Positions 1 through 8,045 of a DNA stretch of 64,000 nt are shown piece by piece. Position 1 is the first letter of the stretch. Each line of letters begins with the position of its first letter. A model generated the notes under the pieces. The model searched no databases. It was given only the letters and a program-made list of their open reading frames with translations, and was not told where the DNA came from. The position numbers and the translations under genes were made by a program. Source of the DNA: Flavobacterium restrictum (lineage in GTDB: Bacteria > Bacteroidota > Bacteroidia > Flavobacteriales > Flavobacteriaceae); the NCBI RefSeq assembly GCF_007097245.1, contig NZ_VJZT01000003.1:124001-188000 (forward strand), read 5' to 3'.

Positions 1-1753
1 TGGTTCCTGTTATGGTATTCGATTGGTTTAGAGAAGTAATTTCGGCTTCCATGGAGTTGAGAATTCCGTCGTTATCCAAATCAATATCGATATTATTATT
101 GGTACCATCAGTATCCGTGTCCAAAGGGCAATCGCTTACCGGAATTTTATCCGAAAAAACATCGCTTACACAACCTGAAATACTTCCTTTTACTTGATAA
201 TACCCCGATGCTGTTGGGGTGTAGGTGCTTTGTGTAGCCGATGGAATTATAACATCATTTTGATACCATTGAAAAGAATCGTAAGCGGATAGGCTACTAA
301 TTTTGAGAACGATATTTGGAATACAAGACGAAGCTCCTACCGAAATTTTATCGGTTACAATTTCTGGCTTTAAATCAAAACCCGAATAATAACCGCCGTA
401 GGTCGCAGCACCATTGGTTCCAAAATACGAAACATAGACCTGTTTTGTTGATTTGACAGCAATATTCCCTGATAAATTATTAATGGTGTAACGAACAAAA
501 TTAGGATTTCCAGTAATGGGAATAGGCGAGCTGGAGATGGGATTGTTGTTTATAGTAACCGTTGCACCCGTTTCGGTAACAATATTCAAACCACCACTAA
601 AAACGACATTCCCTACGGATTGGATTTCGGGAATATTGTCTACAATTCTTGGCGTAGAACAGTTTATAGGAGGGACAAAAAACATATTTTGATTGGCCGG
701 TGTAATCGTTCCAGCAATACTTTGATATGCAAAAACGTTTTGTGTACTGGTAATGTATAAATTTCCATTGTCAAAAAAACTGCCATCTATGACTTTGTAT
801 TCCCCTTTGTTAAGCGTTGCAAATGGAGTCGTGCTACCATTAGCAAAAAGTTGGGTTTGATCCACATTGGCAATTAACAAAACCCGTTCTAGCTCATCAG
901 TTCCTATGCCTTTTACAAAAATGTATTCCTTGCCCGTACGCTCAAAAGGAACAATTTGGTCAAAACCCACATCCCTTCCAGTTGGACTAGTAAAACCATC
1001 TTCATCAATTCGGGTTACCGTACTATTGCTTCCGCAAAATGAGCCAGAATTGACAACAACCGGTTTATCAGTTTCGACTAAAGCACCTATCATTTTGGCA
1101 CTATTAGAAAGTGTTCCCGTATTAAGATAGTTTTTTAATGCCAAAACAAAACTTTCATTTTTATTTAAAGTTACTTTTATGGGGCCATTTACTAGGGTCC
1201 CGTCGGATAAAATGGTACCGTCTGGAATATTAGAAATGGTTACTTTTGTTCCGTTTTCAGTAGACAAAATGGAAGCGAAATTCAATAAAGTGGTGTCATA
1301 CAAAGGATTTAGCATCGCACCCAACCGAAACGAATTTCCCAAAGCACTATTTCCTTTGGACACTAATCCACCAGCGTGATTGTAAGATCCGTTGTCATTT
1401 AAACCCGCATTAATCCGAACACTTACATACACTAAATCTTCGGCTTCAATGATATACCCTTTGTTTTTTACGATTCCGTTAGTAGCGTTGGGCGTGCATA
1501 ATTGGGTGTCGTCACCTTGTCCTATCGAATAAATAAATGGAGTAGTATTGCTCACGGTATGTGTAGAAACGGTACCGCCAATGGCTATGATTTTAAAATT
1601 AACGACTTTAGTGCTCGGTGTAGAAACATACAAATAATGGTCTTCGGCTAGACCTGCACTTGCCACTATGGGCGGTATGTAATGTGTTTTACTAAATTGT
1701 GAAAAACAGGTACTCGATAAAAGTATAAAGTAAAGGTAGGCAATTTTTTTCAT
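1..1753 (-). CDS. Secreted IgGFc-binding-like / TSP3-repeat adhesin, partial (3' end beyond window)
   Basis: The reading frame opens with ATG at 1753-1751 and stays open to base 1, so about 584 residues are visible and the C-terminus lies outside the window. It begins with a signal peptide (MKKIAYLYFILLSSTCFSQ). The middle resembles the IgGFc-binding N-terminal domain found in Bacteroidota gliding and adhesion proteins, with stretches such as GRDVGFDQIVPF and KEYIFVKG. An Ig/PKD-like segment follows (FQWYQNDVIIPSATQSTYTP), then an aspartate-rich calcium-binding type-3 thrombospondin-like stretch (DTDTDGTNNNIDIDLDNDG). Such proteins usually end in a type IX secretion sorting domain, which cannot be checked here. 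The neighbouring minus-strand gene has that C-terminal domain, so the two are probably related cell-surface proteins. Domain naming is by pattern recognition. Confidence 0.85.
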   Translation of the reverse strand, partial: MKKIAYLYFILLSSTCFSQFSKTHYIPPIVASAGLAEDHYLYVSTPSTKVVNFKIIAIGGTVSTHTVSNTTPFIYSIGQGDDTQLCTPNATNGIVKNKGYIIEAEDLVYVSVRINAGLNDNGSYNHAGGLVSKGNSALGNSFRLGAMLNPLYDTTLLNFASILSTENGTKVTISNIPDGTILSDGTLVNGPIKVTLNKNESFVLALKNYLNTGTLSNSAKMIGALVETDKPVVVNSGSFCGSNSTVTRIDEDGFTSPTGRDVGFDQIVPFERTGKEYIFVKGIGTDELERVLLIANVDQTQLFANGSTTPFATLNKGEYKVIDGSFFDNGNLYITSTQNVFAYQSIAGTITPANQNMFFVPPINCSTPRIVDNIPEIQSVGNVVFSGGLNIVTETGATVTINNNPISSSPIPITGNPNFVRYTINNLSGNIAVKSTKQVYVSYFGTNGAATYGGYYSGFDLKPEIVTDKISVGASSCIPNIVLKISSLSAYDSFQWYQNDVIIPSATQSTYTPTASGYYQVKGSISGCVSDVFSDKIPVSDCPLDTDTDGTNNNIDIDLDNDGILNSMEAEITSLNQSNTITGT

Positions 1754-1777
1754 CGTATAAAAATAATAAAAATTGCC

Positions 1778-4105
1778 TTATCTTTTTAATGAAAAATGTC
1801 CTTTTGTAGTACCACCATCAGCAAATTTTAGGGTAAACCAATAATCATCCGCAGGCAGTGCCACTCCATTAAAAATTCCATTCCAACCGCTGCTTTTATT
1901 CGAAAATTCGTATATCAGTTTTCCGTATCTGTCAAAAATAATTCCAGTTGCATCGGGTAGTATACTCCAGTTTTGAATATTCCAATTGTCATTAATTCCA
2001 TCGCCGTTGGGTGTAAAATAATGAGGATAATCCAAAACATAAACGGTGTAAGGAGCCGATAATCCACAGCCATTTTTGTCTTTTGCATACGCAAAATAAT
2101 GCCCAGCAGCCACATTAGTAAACAAAGGGTTGTCTTGAAAAGTAACCCCATCAAGCGAAAATTCATAATTGCCAGTTCCAGTATAAGCTATCAAAACCGT
2201 ATTTTCTTGACCCTTGAAATCCGAGCTAGTGACGTTGGTAATTGTTGCCACTCCAGATGGTTTTAAAGTATATTTTTTGGTTCGTTTGCAACCATTTCCA
2301 TTAGTTACGGTAACCGAATAATTGCCAGATTGGTTTACGGTTATGGCATTTGTTTTTTCGCCCGTGTTCCACAAATAGCTCAAAAAATCGGGTGCAACAG
2401 TCAATTGTGTGGCCCTTTGTTCGCATAAAGCTTTGGTTTCGTCTTGAAAATTTGGTGGGTCAAAAAGAATTACTTTGATTGTTATGGGAATAATCCCGTA
2501 ACAATCGGCAGCATTTATAATACGGGCATAAAGGGTTTGCTGGTACGGAATGGTGTTTTTGAATAAATTTGGCACGGCATTTTGCTCAAGAGTAGCATCC
2601 GAAGCACTTAAATAATAGGTGATAAGTAAACCGCTTGGCAAACCATATAAAAGTGTTGGTGTTACTTGGGCATCCAAATCAAATTCAGCCAAACCATCGG
2701 CAATAGCATCGGTGTCACAGGTAGAAATAGGACTTGGAGTCACCATTTGATTGGTAGCAATTACCAGTTTTATTGGTTCGTAATCAACGCAGCCAAAAGA
2801 GTTCGTGACTCTAGCAACTGCTATTTGATCCTTGTTCGTATTGGTGTAATTTGTTGGGTTTGCAATGGTGTTTTTATCAGTTTGCGCATCAGCCATATTG
2901 GGATAATACTCAATTTTCAAAAGACCTGAACTGTTGTTGTTTATCGCTACAGCTACTTTTGTCAAGTCAAAAATTGTTTTTCCATCTGCATCAGTGTCGC
3001 ATTGAATTAATGTCGTGGGTTGCAACACAATTTGGGGAGTAAATTCTATTTTTATGTCATCGCTAACGGTGCAAGTAGTAGCCAGAATCACATCAACTTT
3101 ATAAACACCAGAATCGGTAACTTGGTAGGAAGGACTTTTTTCCAAAGGCAATTCAACTCCATTTTTGTACCATTTATAAGTGTTTGTTGCGGCTTGTTTG
3201 GTGTCAATTAACCAAGTGTCGCCATAGCAAATGGGATTCTTATTCGCGATGGTTCGATCGACTCCCAAATCTATTTTGGCGTCAAAACTACCTGCTTCAA
3301 CAAAAACAGCCGAATCAAAATACGCATTATCATCATCAGCAATGACTAATTTTACATGATACGTTTTACCAGGAATGACCGTAGTTTGGGCATTCATTAC
3401 TTTGGTCTGTCCTGCAAAATTTAGCGGACTTTCGGTTGGATTGTAGCCATTAAAAAAAGCTTCGTTTACCGCATCGCAACCGGGTATCAAAAAACCATAA
3501 ATGTCCAGTGAAGAATTGATTTTGGGATGAATTTTTATCGAAGAAACAGGAACTGCCGTTGCTGGAATTACAGCTAAATTAGAATAATTTTCGGAACTGC
3601 CTTTTTCTTTTATCAAAAAAGCAAATCCATCGGAATAGACACAAGGAAAATGATATTGGTATTCATTTGACGCAAAAATATAATTGAAACTAATGAAGTT
3701 AGTCAAGGCGGTAAAATCAAATTCCAGTGCAGTAGTATTCACACTCGAAATCCCTAATATTTGATCTAAATCACGGTCGCCACCCCATTGCGAATCCCCG
3801 CCACCTCGAACTCCACTTACAAATGGGCCTTTAACAGTGGCGCTTGAGGACGTGCTCAAAAAAATACCACTTTGTAGCGGAAAGGCACTTGTTCCTGCTT
3901 TAAAAAAGCCATAACTTTTTTGATTAGGGGTGTACAAATCCCCTTTTTCAGTACTATTGCTTACCGTTATACAGCTGCTATTGACCAATACGTTTTCGAC
4001 AAGTTCCTTGGCCGTATAGCTGTCGTCAACTTGAATATATTGCGCTGTTCCAAGGTAGAAACAACATAAAAATAAGGCACTTAAAATTGATTTCCTGCAT
4101 ATCAT
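1778..4105 (-). CDS. Choice-of-anchor L protein with gliding-associated (T9SS type B) C-terminal domain
   Basis: A 775-residue secreted protein. It starts with a signal peptide (residues 1-21, ending GTAQ). Next comes a choice-of-anchor-L-type domain over roughly residues 28-275, recognisable from AKELVENVLVNSSCITVSNS and GIFLSTSSSATVKGPF and from the conserved E/F-rich FNYIFASNEYQ stretch. One or two Ig-like or polycystic-type repeats follow (YKWYKNGVELPLEKSPSYQV; FLSYLWNTGEKTNAITVNQSG). The C-terminus (about 690-775) is the CHU_C / gliding-associated domain: FTPNGDGINDNWNIQNW, then IFDRYGKLIYE and SSGWNGIFNGVALPADDYWF. That domain directs export by the type IX system and surface attachment. 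The upstream minus-strand ATG is well placed and no ribosome binding site is needed to choose it. Function beyond adhesion or surface structure is unknown. Confidence 0.9.
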   Translation of the reverse strand: MICRKSILSALFLCCFYLGTAQYIQVDDSYTAKELVENVLVNSSCITVSNSTEKGDLYTPNQKSYGFFKAGTSAFPLQSGIFLSTSSSATVKGPFVSGVRGGGDSQWGGDRDLDQILGISSVNTTALEFDFTALTNFISFNYIFASNEYQYHFPCVYSDGFAFLIKEKGSSENYSNLAVIPATAVPVSSIKIHPKINSSLDIYGFLIPGCDAVNEAFFNGYNPTESPLNFAGQTKVMNAQTTVIPGKTYHVKLVIADDDNAYFDSAVFVEAGSFDAKIDLGVDRTIANKNPICYGDTWLIDTKQAATNTYKWYKNGVELPLEKSPSYQVTDSGVYKVDVILATTCTVSDDIKIEFTPQIVLQPTTLIQCDTDADGKTIFDLTKVAVAINNNSSGLLKIEYYPNMADAQTDKNTIANPTNYTNTNKDQIAVARVTNSFGCVDYEPIKLVIATNQMVTPSPISTCDTDAIADGLAEFDLDAQVTPTLLYGLPSGLLITYYLSASDATLEQNAVPNLFKNTIPYQQTLYARIINAADCYGIIPITIKVILFDPPNFQDETKALCEQRATQLTVAPDFLSYLWNTGEKTNAITVNQSGNYSVTVTNGNGCKRTKKYTLKPSGVATITNVTSSDFKGQENTVLIAYTGTGNYEFSLDGVTFQDNPLFTNVAAGHYFAYAKDKNGCGLSAPYTVYVLDYPHYFTPNGDGINDNWNIQNWSILPDATGIIFDRYGKLIYEFSNKSSGWNGIFNGVALPADDYWFTLKFADGGTTKGHFSLKR

Positions 4106-4120
4106 AGTGCCACAAAGATA

Positions 4121-4957
4121 CTATAAATCTCTATTTTTTAATAATCGAAAGGAAAGGTAAACGAATGCAAATGTCCAAACCAAAACAATCAAAATACTAG
4201 TAAAATGAACGCTGTAATCTATGTTGTTTTCAACACCAATTTGTGCTCCAATGGTTTTTACAATCGACAATCGGGAGAAGGGTTCCTCGATTAAATTTGA
4301 CATGGATTGTAGCGGAAAAAATTGGGTAATATAACCTGCAATTGGACTGTCTGGAAAAATTCTAAAAGTCAAAATTCCTTTTATAATGGTTTCTACAATG
4401 GATAAAACTAATAAAAATCCCAAAGCAAAAGCAGATCGCTTCACTAAAATTCCAAGGAATAAACAAAGAGAAAAGAAACCCATTAATTTCACAAAAAAGG
4501 CAATTAAATAGTCTAAATCAGAGAAAATAATACCAAATTCAGTGTAAGAGGAAAAACACAACCCCAAAATTAAGCTCATTACAAAAACAAATGCGGTAGA
4601 TGCCAAAGCAAAAACTACCACCGTTAAAAATTTAGATAAAACGAATTCTTTCTTGCTCATTCCATCAATTAGATTCTGTTTCAAAGTACCATAACTGTAT
4701 TCATTTGCCATCATTGAAACGATTACAATGGCCAAAAATAATTTCAAAATTGCCGCAATGTACGTGTTGAAATGCCAAATAAAAGGAAAATTAAAAATCC
4801 CCATTTCGGCAAGGTGGAATTTAAAAACCCCCAAATCAAATTTTATAGAGGCAATTAATGCAATGAACGAAAGGAGTATGAAATAAGTTAAAGTCAAGAC
4901 ACGACTGGCTTTATTCAACCAGATTTTTTGTAATTCTATAGCGAGTAATCGTTTCAT
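4121..4957 (-). CDS. ABC-2 type transporter permease
   Basis: A 278-residue polytopic inner-membrane protein. About six hydrophobic segments are visible, including LTYFILLSFIALIASI, FLAIVIVSMMA, VVVFALASTAFVFVMSLILG and ILIVLVWTFAFVYLSFRLL. The pattern of an N-terminal cytoplasmic start, YGTLKQNLIDGMSKKEFVLSKF after the second helix, and four further helices is typical of ABC-2 permeases paired with a separate ATPase. The ATPase gene lies upstream on the same strand at 5099-5992, separated only by a repeat-rich 140-bp spacer, so the two are almost certainly one operon and one exporter. The substrate cannot be told from sequence. Confidence 0.88.
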   Translation of the reverse strand: MKRLLAIELQKIWLNKASRVLTLTYFILLSFIALIASIKFDLGVFKFHLAEMGIFNFPFIWHFNTYIAAILKLFLAIVIVSMMANEYSYGTLKQNLIDGMSKKEFVLSKFLTVVVFALASTAFVFVMSLILGLCFSSYTEFGIIFSDLDYLIAFFVKLMGFFSLCLFLGILVKRSAFALGFLLVLSIVETIIKGILTFRIFPDSPIAGYITQFFPLQSMSNLIEEPFSRLSIVKTIGAQIGVENNIDYSVHFTSILIVLVWTFAFVYLSFRLLKNRDL

Positions 4958-4991
4958 TTTAGGAGGAGTTTAGTTTTTTTTATTTTTTTTA

Positions 4992-5095
4992 AAATTGAAA
5001 TTGCCATTTATCGTTGAAATTGCCATTGCCATTGAAATTGCCATTAAAATTGTCATTGCCATTGAAATTGAAATTGCCATTGAAATTGCCATTTA
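4992..5095. repeat. Imperfect hexanucleotide repeat (ATTGCC / ATTGAA units) between ABC exporter genes
   Basis: About 100 bases made almost wholly of alternating six-base units ATTGCC and ATTGAA with a few variants (ATTGTC, ATTAAA, ATTTAT). They lie between the stop codon of the ATPase gene and the start of the permease gene on the minus strand. The six-base period keeps an open frame on the plus strand that would encode a low-complexity IEIAIAI peptide; this looks fortuitous. Slippage could vary its length between strains and so change coupling of the two genes. Confidence 0.85.
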
Positions 5096-5098
5096 TAA

Positions 5099-5992
5099 TT
5101 ACTTCTTTGTCAATTCCAAAAATTGTTCTTCAAGGCTATTTTTTCGTTTGACCAAATGGTTGACACTAATATTTTTTTCGAATAAAAAGCGGTTTAGGTC
5201 ACTGGCTTTTAAATCTTTTTTCAAATAAACAAAAAGTTTACCCTCTTCAGAATTGATTTTTTCGATATCGGGATGCAATTGCAATACCGCCATCAGGTTT
5301 TCGGTATCATCGGCTTGAAGTTCAAAGAAACCCTCGTTGGCAGAGATAGCGTCGACTAAACCGGAGTATAAAACTGCTCCTTTTTGCAAGACTACAACAT
5401 GGGAGCATACTTTTTCGACTTCGTCCAATAGGTGCGAAGCCAGTAAAATAGTGGTTCCTTGTGCCGCGATATGTTTGATAATGGCTCTAATTTGATGAAT
5501 TCCTTGCGGATCCAAACCATTCGTAGGTTCGTCAAGAATTAAAATTTCAGGATCATTCAACAATGCTGATGCAATGGCTAAACGTTGCTTCATTCCCAAC
5601 GAGAAAGTACTGAATTTGCTGTCTTTTCGTTCAATTAAACCTACTAATTCGAGTTTTTCCTCAATTTTGGTATAATTAATATTTTTGATATTGCACACCA
5701 ATTTTAGGTTTTGCTCCGCCGTCATGTACGGGTAAAAATTAGGTCGTTCTATAATAGCTCCTACTTTTTTGAGTGCATCATGCGTGGCTACTTTCCCGTC
5801 AAACCAACTGTAGGTTCCCGAAGTTTTATTTACCACATTCAAAACAATACCAAGAGTAGTCGATTTTCCGCTACCGTTAGGGCCTAAAATGCCGTAAACG
5901 TTGCCTTTTTTAATTTCAAAAGTCACGTTTTTTAATGCTTGCAAACGACCGTATCGCTTGTTGAGGTTTTGGATGGTGAGGATAGTTTCCAA
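5099..5992 (-). CDS. ABC transporter ATP-binding protein
   Basis: A 297-residue ATPase of the ABC-2 exporter class. Walker A is GPNGSGKST at residues 37-45, the signature is the degenerate SLGMKQR at 131-137, Walker B is LILDEP at 151-156 followed by the D-loop TNGLD, and the switch histidine sits in LLASHLLDE (H187). The C-terminal 80 residues form the usual extra domain of drug and lantibiotic-type exporters. It sits immediately upstream of the permease on the same strand and should energise it at the cytoplasmic face. The opposite gene at 6090 is divergent. The assignment to ABC ATPase is firm; the exported molecule is unknown. Confidence 0.95.
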   Translation of the reverse strand: METILTIQNLNKRYGRLQALKNVTFEIKKGNVYGILGPNGSGKSTTLGIVLNVVNKTSGTYSWFDGKVATHDALKKVGAIIERPNFYPYMTAEQNLKLVCNIKNINYTKIEEKLELVGLIERKDSKFSTFSLGMKQRLAIASALLNDPEILILDEPTNGLDPQGIHQIRAIIKHIAAQGTTILLASHLLDEVEKVCSHVVVLQKGAVLYSGLVDAISANEGFFELQADDTENLMAVLQLHPDIEKINSEEGKLFVYLKKDLKASDLNRFLFEKNISVNHLVKRKNSLEEQFLELTKK

Positions 5993-6036
5993 TAGCTTTT
6001 GTCTTTTAGTTTCCAGTAGGACGAGTAACCGCTAGT

Positions 6037-6072
6037 TTTGTTACCAGCCAATAGCAAAATACTGTAAATTTG
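6037..6072 (+). promoter_or_regulatory. Bacteroidota-type promoter for the 6090 gene
   Basis: TTTG at 6037-6040 is followed 24 bases later by TAAATTTG at 6065-6072, a full match to the TAnnTTTG -7 element. The ATG of the gene follows 17 bases downstream. The spacer is slightly longer than usual. Confidence 0.5.
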
Positions 6073-6089
6073 TACCAAATACATTCAAA

Positions 6090-7154
6090 ATGAGCGAGCC
6101 TTTAATGGTTTTCAAAAAACCATCCTATCCTATAATTCATCAGTTGTCTGACTATTTAGAACGCTTTGATCGCATTTCAAAAGTGCCTATTTGTTATGAC
6201 GATTTGCTTCGGTTTTCGGGTTCGATTACCGTTTATGACAAGAACGATCAAGATACTTTATGGATTCGGGTGTATTATAATGAGTTCGAAAGAATGGAAA
6301 TTGACCTTACCCTGAAAAAAATCTATTCGCTTTTGCATTCTGATGGAAATCTTGAGATTATCAAATTTTTGAATGTTGATGCCATAGATTATTGCACTTT
6401 TGGGAACTCAAAACCGTTCCGAATAAAAGTCAGAAACATTTTGAATGACAATTATACGCATTTTTATATCAAGAAAGCCGATGCTTCTCGGGTTTATGGT
6501 CTCGAATTAGAGCACATTCTCTCGCCAGATAAAATCAATTTTTTGGTCTATAACGATACTTTAATCGAAGAACATATTATAGGTATTCCAGGTGATATTT
6601 TTATGAAAACCCTTTTGCAGCAATGCACCGAAATCGAAAAAGCCCAAATCGCCAAGGAGTTTGTCAAGTTCAACGAGCGGTGTATGATACGCTTACTGGG
6701 CGACATGCGTGCCTACAATTACGTGATTGTGCCTACTCATGATTTTGACCATGTGGTGTATAAAATTAGAGCCATTGACTTTGATCAGCAGTGTTTCGAA
6801 GGGAATTTTAAGGTGTATCGGCCCCAGTTTTTCAAGGAAAATTATCCTATGGTTTTGTTAGTCAAGGATAAATTGCAAAGCAGTTCGATTGAGCAATATA
6901 AGGACGAGGAACGCTCCGCAATGGCCAAACGGATTCACTCTGCCGAGAATAGAGTCAAGCGATTGTTGCACATTATGACTCAAGATTCGATTTCATTGGA
7001 TGCGAATATCAATAAGTTGAAAATAGAATTGTATCAGTACACGAACGATTTGAATTTTAAAAACGCCAATTCTATGGGGAATATTATGACTGCCACCTTT
7101 GAGTTTATTACTAGAAATTTCAAGAATACAAATCCCTTTAAAACGGATTTTTAA
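6090..7154 (+). CDS. Conserved hypothetical protein, possible protein-kinase-like fold
   Basis: A soluble 354-residue protein with no signal peptide and no membrane segment. I do not recognise a named family. Some elements look like an atypical kinase fold: YIKKADASR around 126-134 (a strand carrying lysines 128-129), a hinge-like LIEEHIIGIPGD (158-169), then LLGDMRAYNY with D205 and N210 spaced as in a GDxxxxN catalytic loop, and IRAIDFDQQ with D230 and D232 as in a metal-binding DFD. This is inference from motif spacing, not a family match. The gene is divergent from the ABC exporter and lies 12 bases before a lipoprotein gene on the same strand, so the two may be co-transcribed. Confidence 0.8.
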   Translation: MSEPLMVFKKPSYPIIHQLSDYLERFDRISKVPICYDDLLRFSGSITVYDKNDQDTLWIRVYYNEFERMEIDLTLKKIYSLLHSDGNLEIIKFLNVDAIDYCTFGNSKPFRIKVRNILNDNYTHFYIKKADASRVYGLELEHILSPDKINFLVYNDTLIEEHIIGIPGDIFMKTLLQQCTEIEKAQIAKEFVKFNERCMIRLLGDMRAYNYVIVPTHDFDHVVYKIRAIDFDQQCFEGNFKVYRPQFFKENYPMVLLVKDKLQSSSIEQYKDEERSAMAKRIHSAENRVKRLLHIMTQDSISLDANINKLKIELYQYTNDLNFKNANSMGNIMTATFEFITRNFKNTNPFKTDF

Positions 7155-7166
7155 ACTATTTTAATT

Positions 7167-8045
7167 ATGAAAAATTCCTGTGTTATTATTAGTTTGCTTT
7201 TTTTATTGGCTTGTCAAAAGGACACTTCGGTGTTAGAAACTAAATTTCTACTTCCCAAAAACCTAAAAGAGGTTTCGGGAATGACCTACGATACCGCTAC
7301 AAAATTGTTGTGGGTTCTTGAAGATAGTGGCAATACCAATGTTCTTTATGCACTCAATTCCAATACAGGAACAGTCGAAAAAAGCCTTCCTGTTTTGAAT
7401 ACTAAAAATATAGATTGGGAGGAATTAACCAAGGATACAGCGGGGAATGTATACATTGGCGATTTTGGCAATAATGATAATGTGCGTCAAGATTTGTGTA
7501 TTTACAAAATTGCAAAGTCAGAACTGAATAAAAGCCAAGCGCAACCTGCCTATAAAATTTCGTTTTCGTTTCCCGAACAAACGGATTTTCCGCCCAAAAA
7601 ATCAGCAATGTTCTATGATACCGAAGCTTTTTTTGAGTACCAAGGTTCTTTTTATCTTTTTACAAAAAACCGAAGCAAAAACTTTGATGGTACGTCCTTG
7701 GTGTATAAAATTGCTAATAAACCGGGTTTGCAATCTGCTAGATTAATAGGAAAGTTAAAAACCTGTTCTAATTATAATAGTTGCCAAATAACGGGCGCCA
7801 CCATCAGTCCTGATGCGACCCAAGTGGTTTTGTTGTGCCACGACAAAGTGTTTGTTTACGAAGGTTTTACAGGCGATAATTTCCTAAACGGAAAACGCTC
7901 GCAATATGATTTGAATCATTTTTCCCAAAAAGAATCCATTTGTTTTTTAGATTCCAATCAAATTCTCCTTGCCGATGAGCATTCCAAAGGATTGAAAGCC
8001 AAAGTTTATGCCACTTCGCTAAAAAAATTAAAATCCAAATCCTAA
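7167..8045 (+). CDS. Lipoprotein with predicted beta-propeller (SdiA-regulated / esterase-like type)
   Basis: A 292-residue protein. A lipobox (LLFLLAC, cysteine near residue 16) indicates lipid anchoring after signal peptidase II cleavage. The mature part contains repeated strand patterns with phrases typical of six-bladed propellers of the SdiA-regulated and phytase-like kind: EVSGMTYD, LWVLEDSGNTNVLYALN, NIDWEELTKDTAGNVYIGDFGNN and DTEAFFEYQGSFYLFTKNR. It starts 12 bases after the preceding gene. Its 3' end overlaps by 18 bases the end of the convergent phosphoesterase-barrel gene. A role in sensing or hydrolysing a phosphorylated ligand in the envelope is possible but not shown. Confidence 0.85.
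   Translation: MKNSCVIISLLFLLACQKDTSVLETKFLLPKNLKEVSGMTYDTATKLLWVLEDSGNTNVLYALNSNTGTVEKSLPVLNTKNIDWEELTKDTAGNVYIGDFGNNDNVRQDLCIYKIAKSELNKSQAQPAYKISFSFPEQTDFPPKKSAMFYDTEAFFEYQGSFYLFTKNRSKNFDGTSLVYKIANKPGLQSARLIGKLKTCSNYNSCQITGATISPDATQVVLLCHDKVFVYEGFTGDNFLNGKRSQYDLNHFSQKESICFLDSNQILLADEHSKGLKAKVYATSLKKLKSKS

Noticed and set aside
12..1379. Plus-strand open frames at 12-197, 867-1130 and 1179-1379
   Set aside because: They lie opposite the continuous minus-strand adhesin frame, which has a signal peptide and recognisable domains; the plus-strand peptides have none.
4995..5228. Plus-strand frame encoding a low-complexity IEIAIAI peptide
   Set aside because: It is created by the hexamer repeat and runs into the antisense of the ABC ATPase gene.
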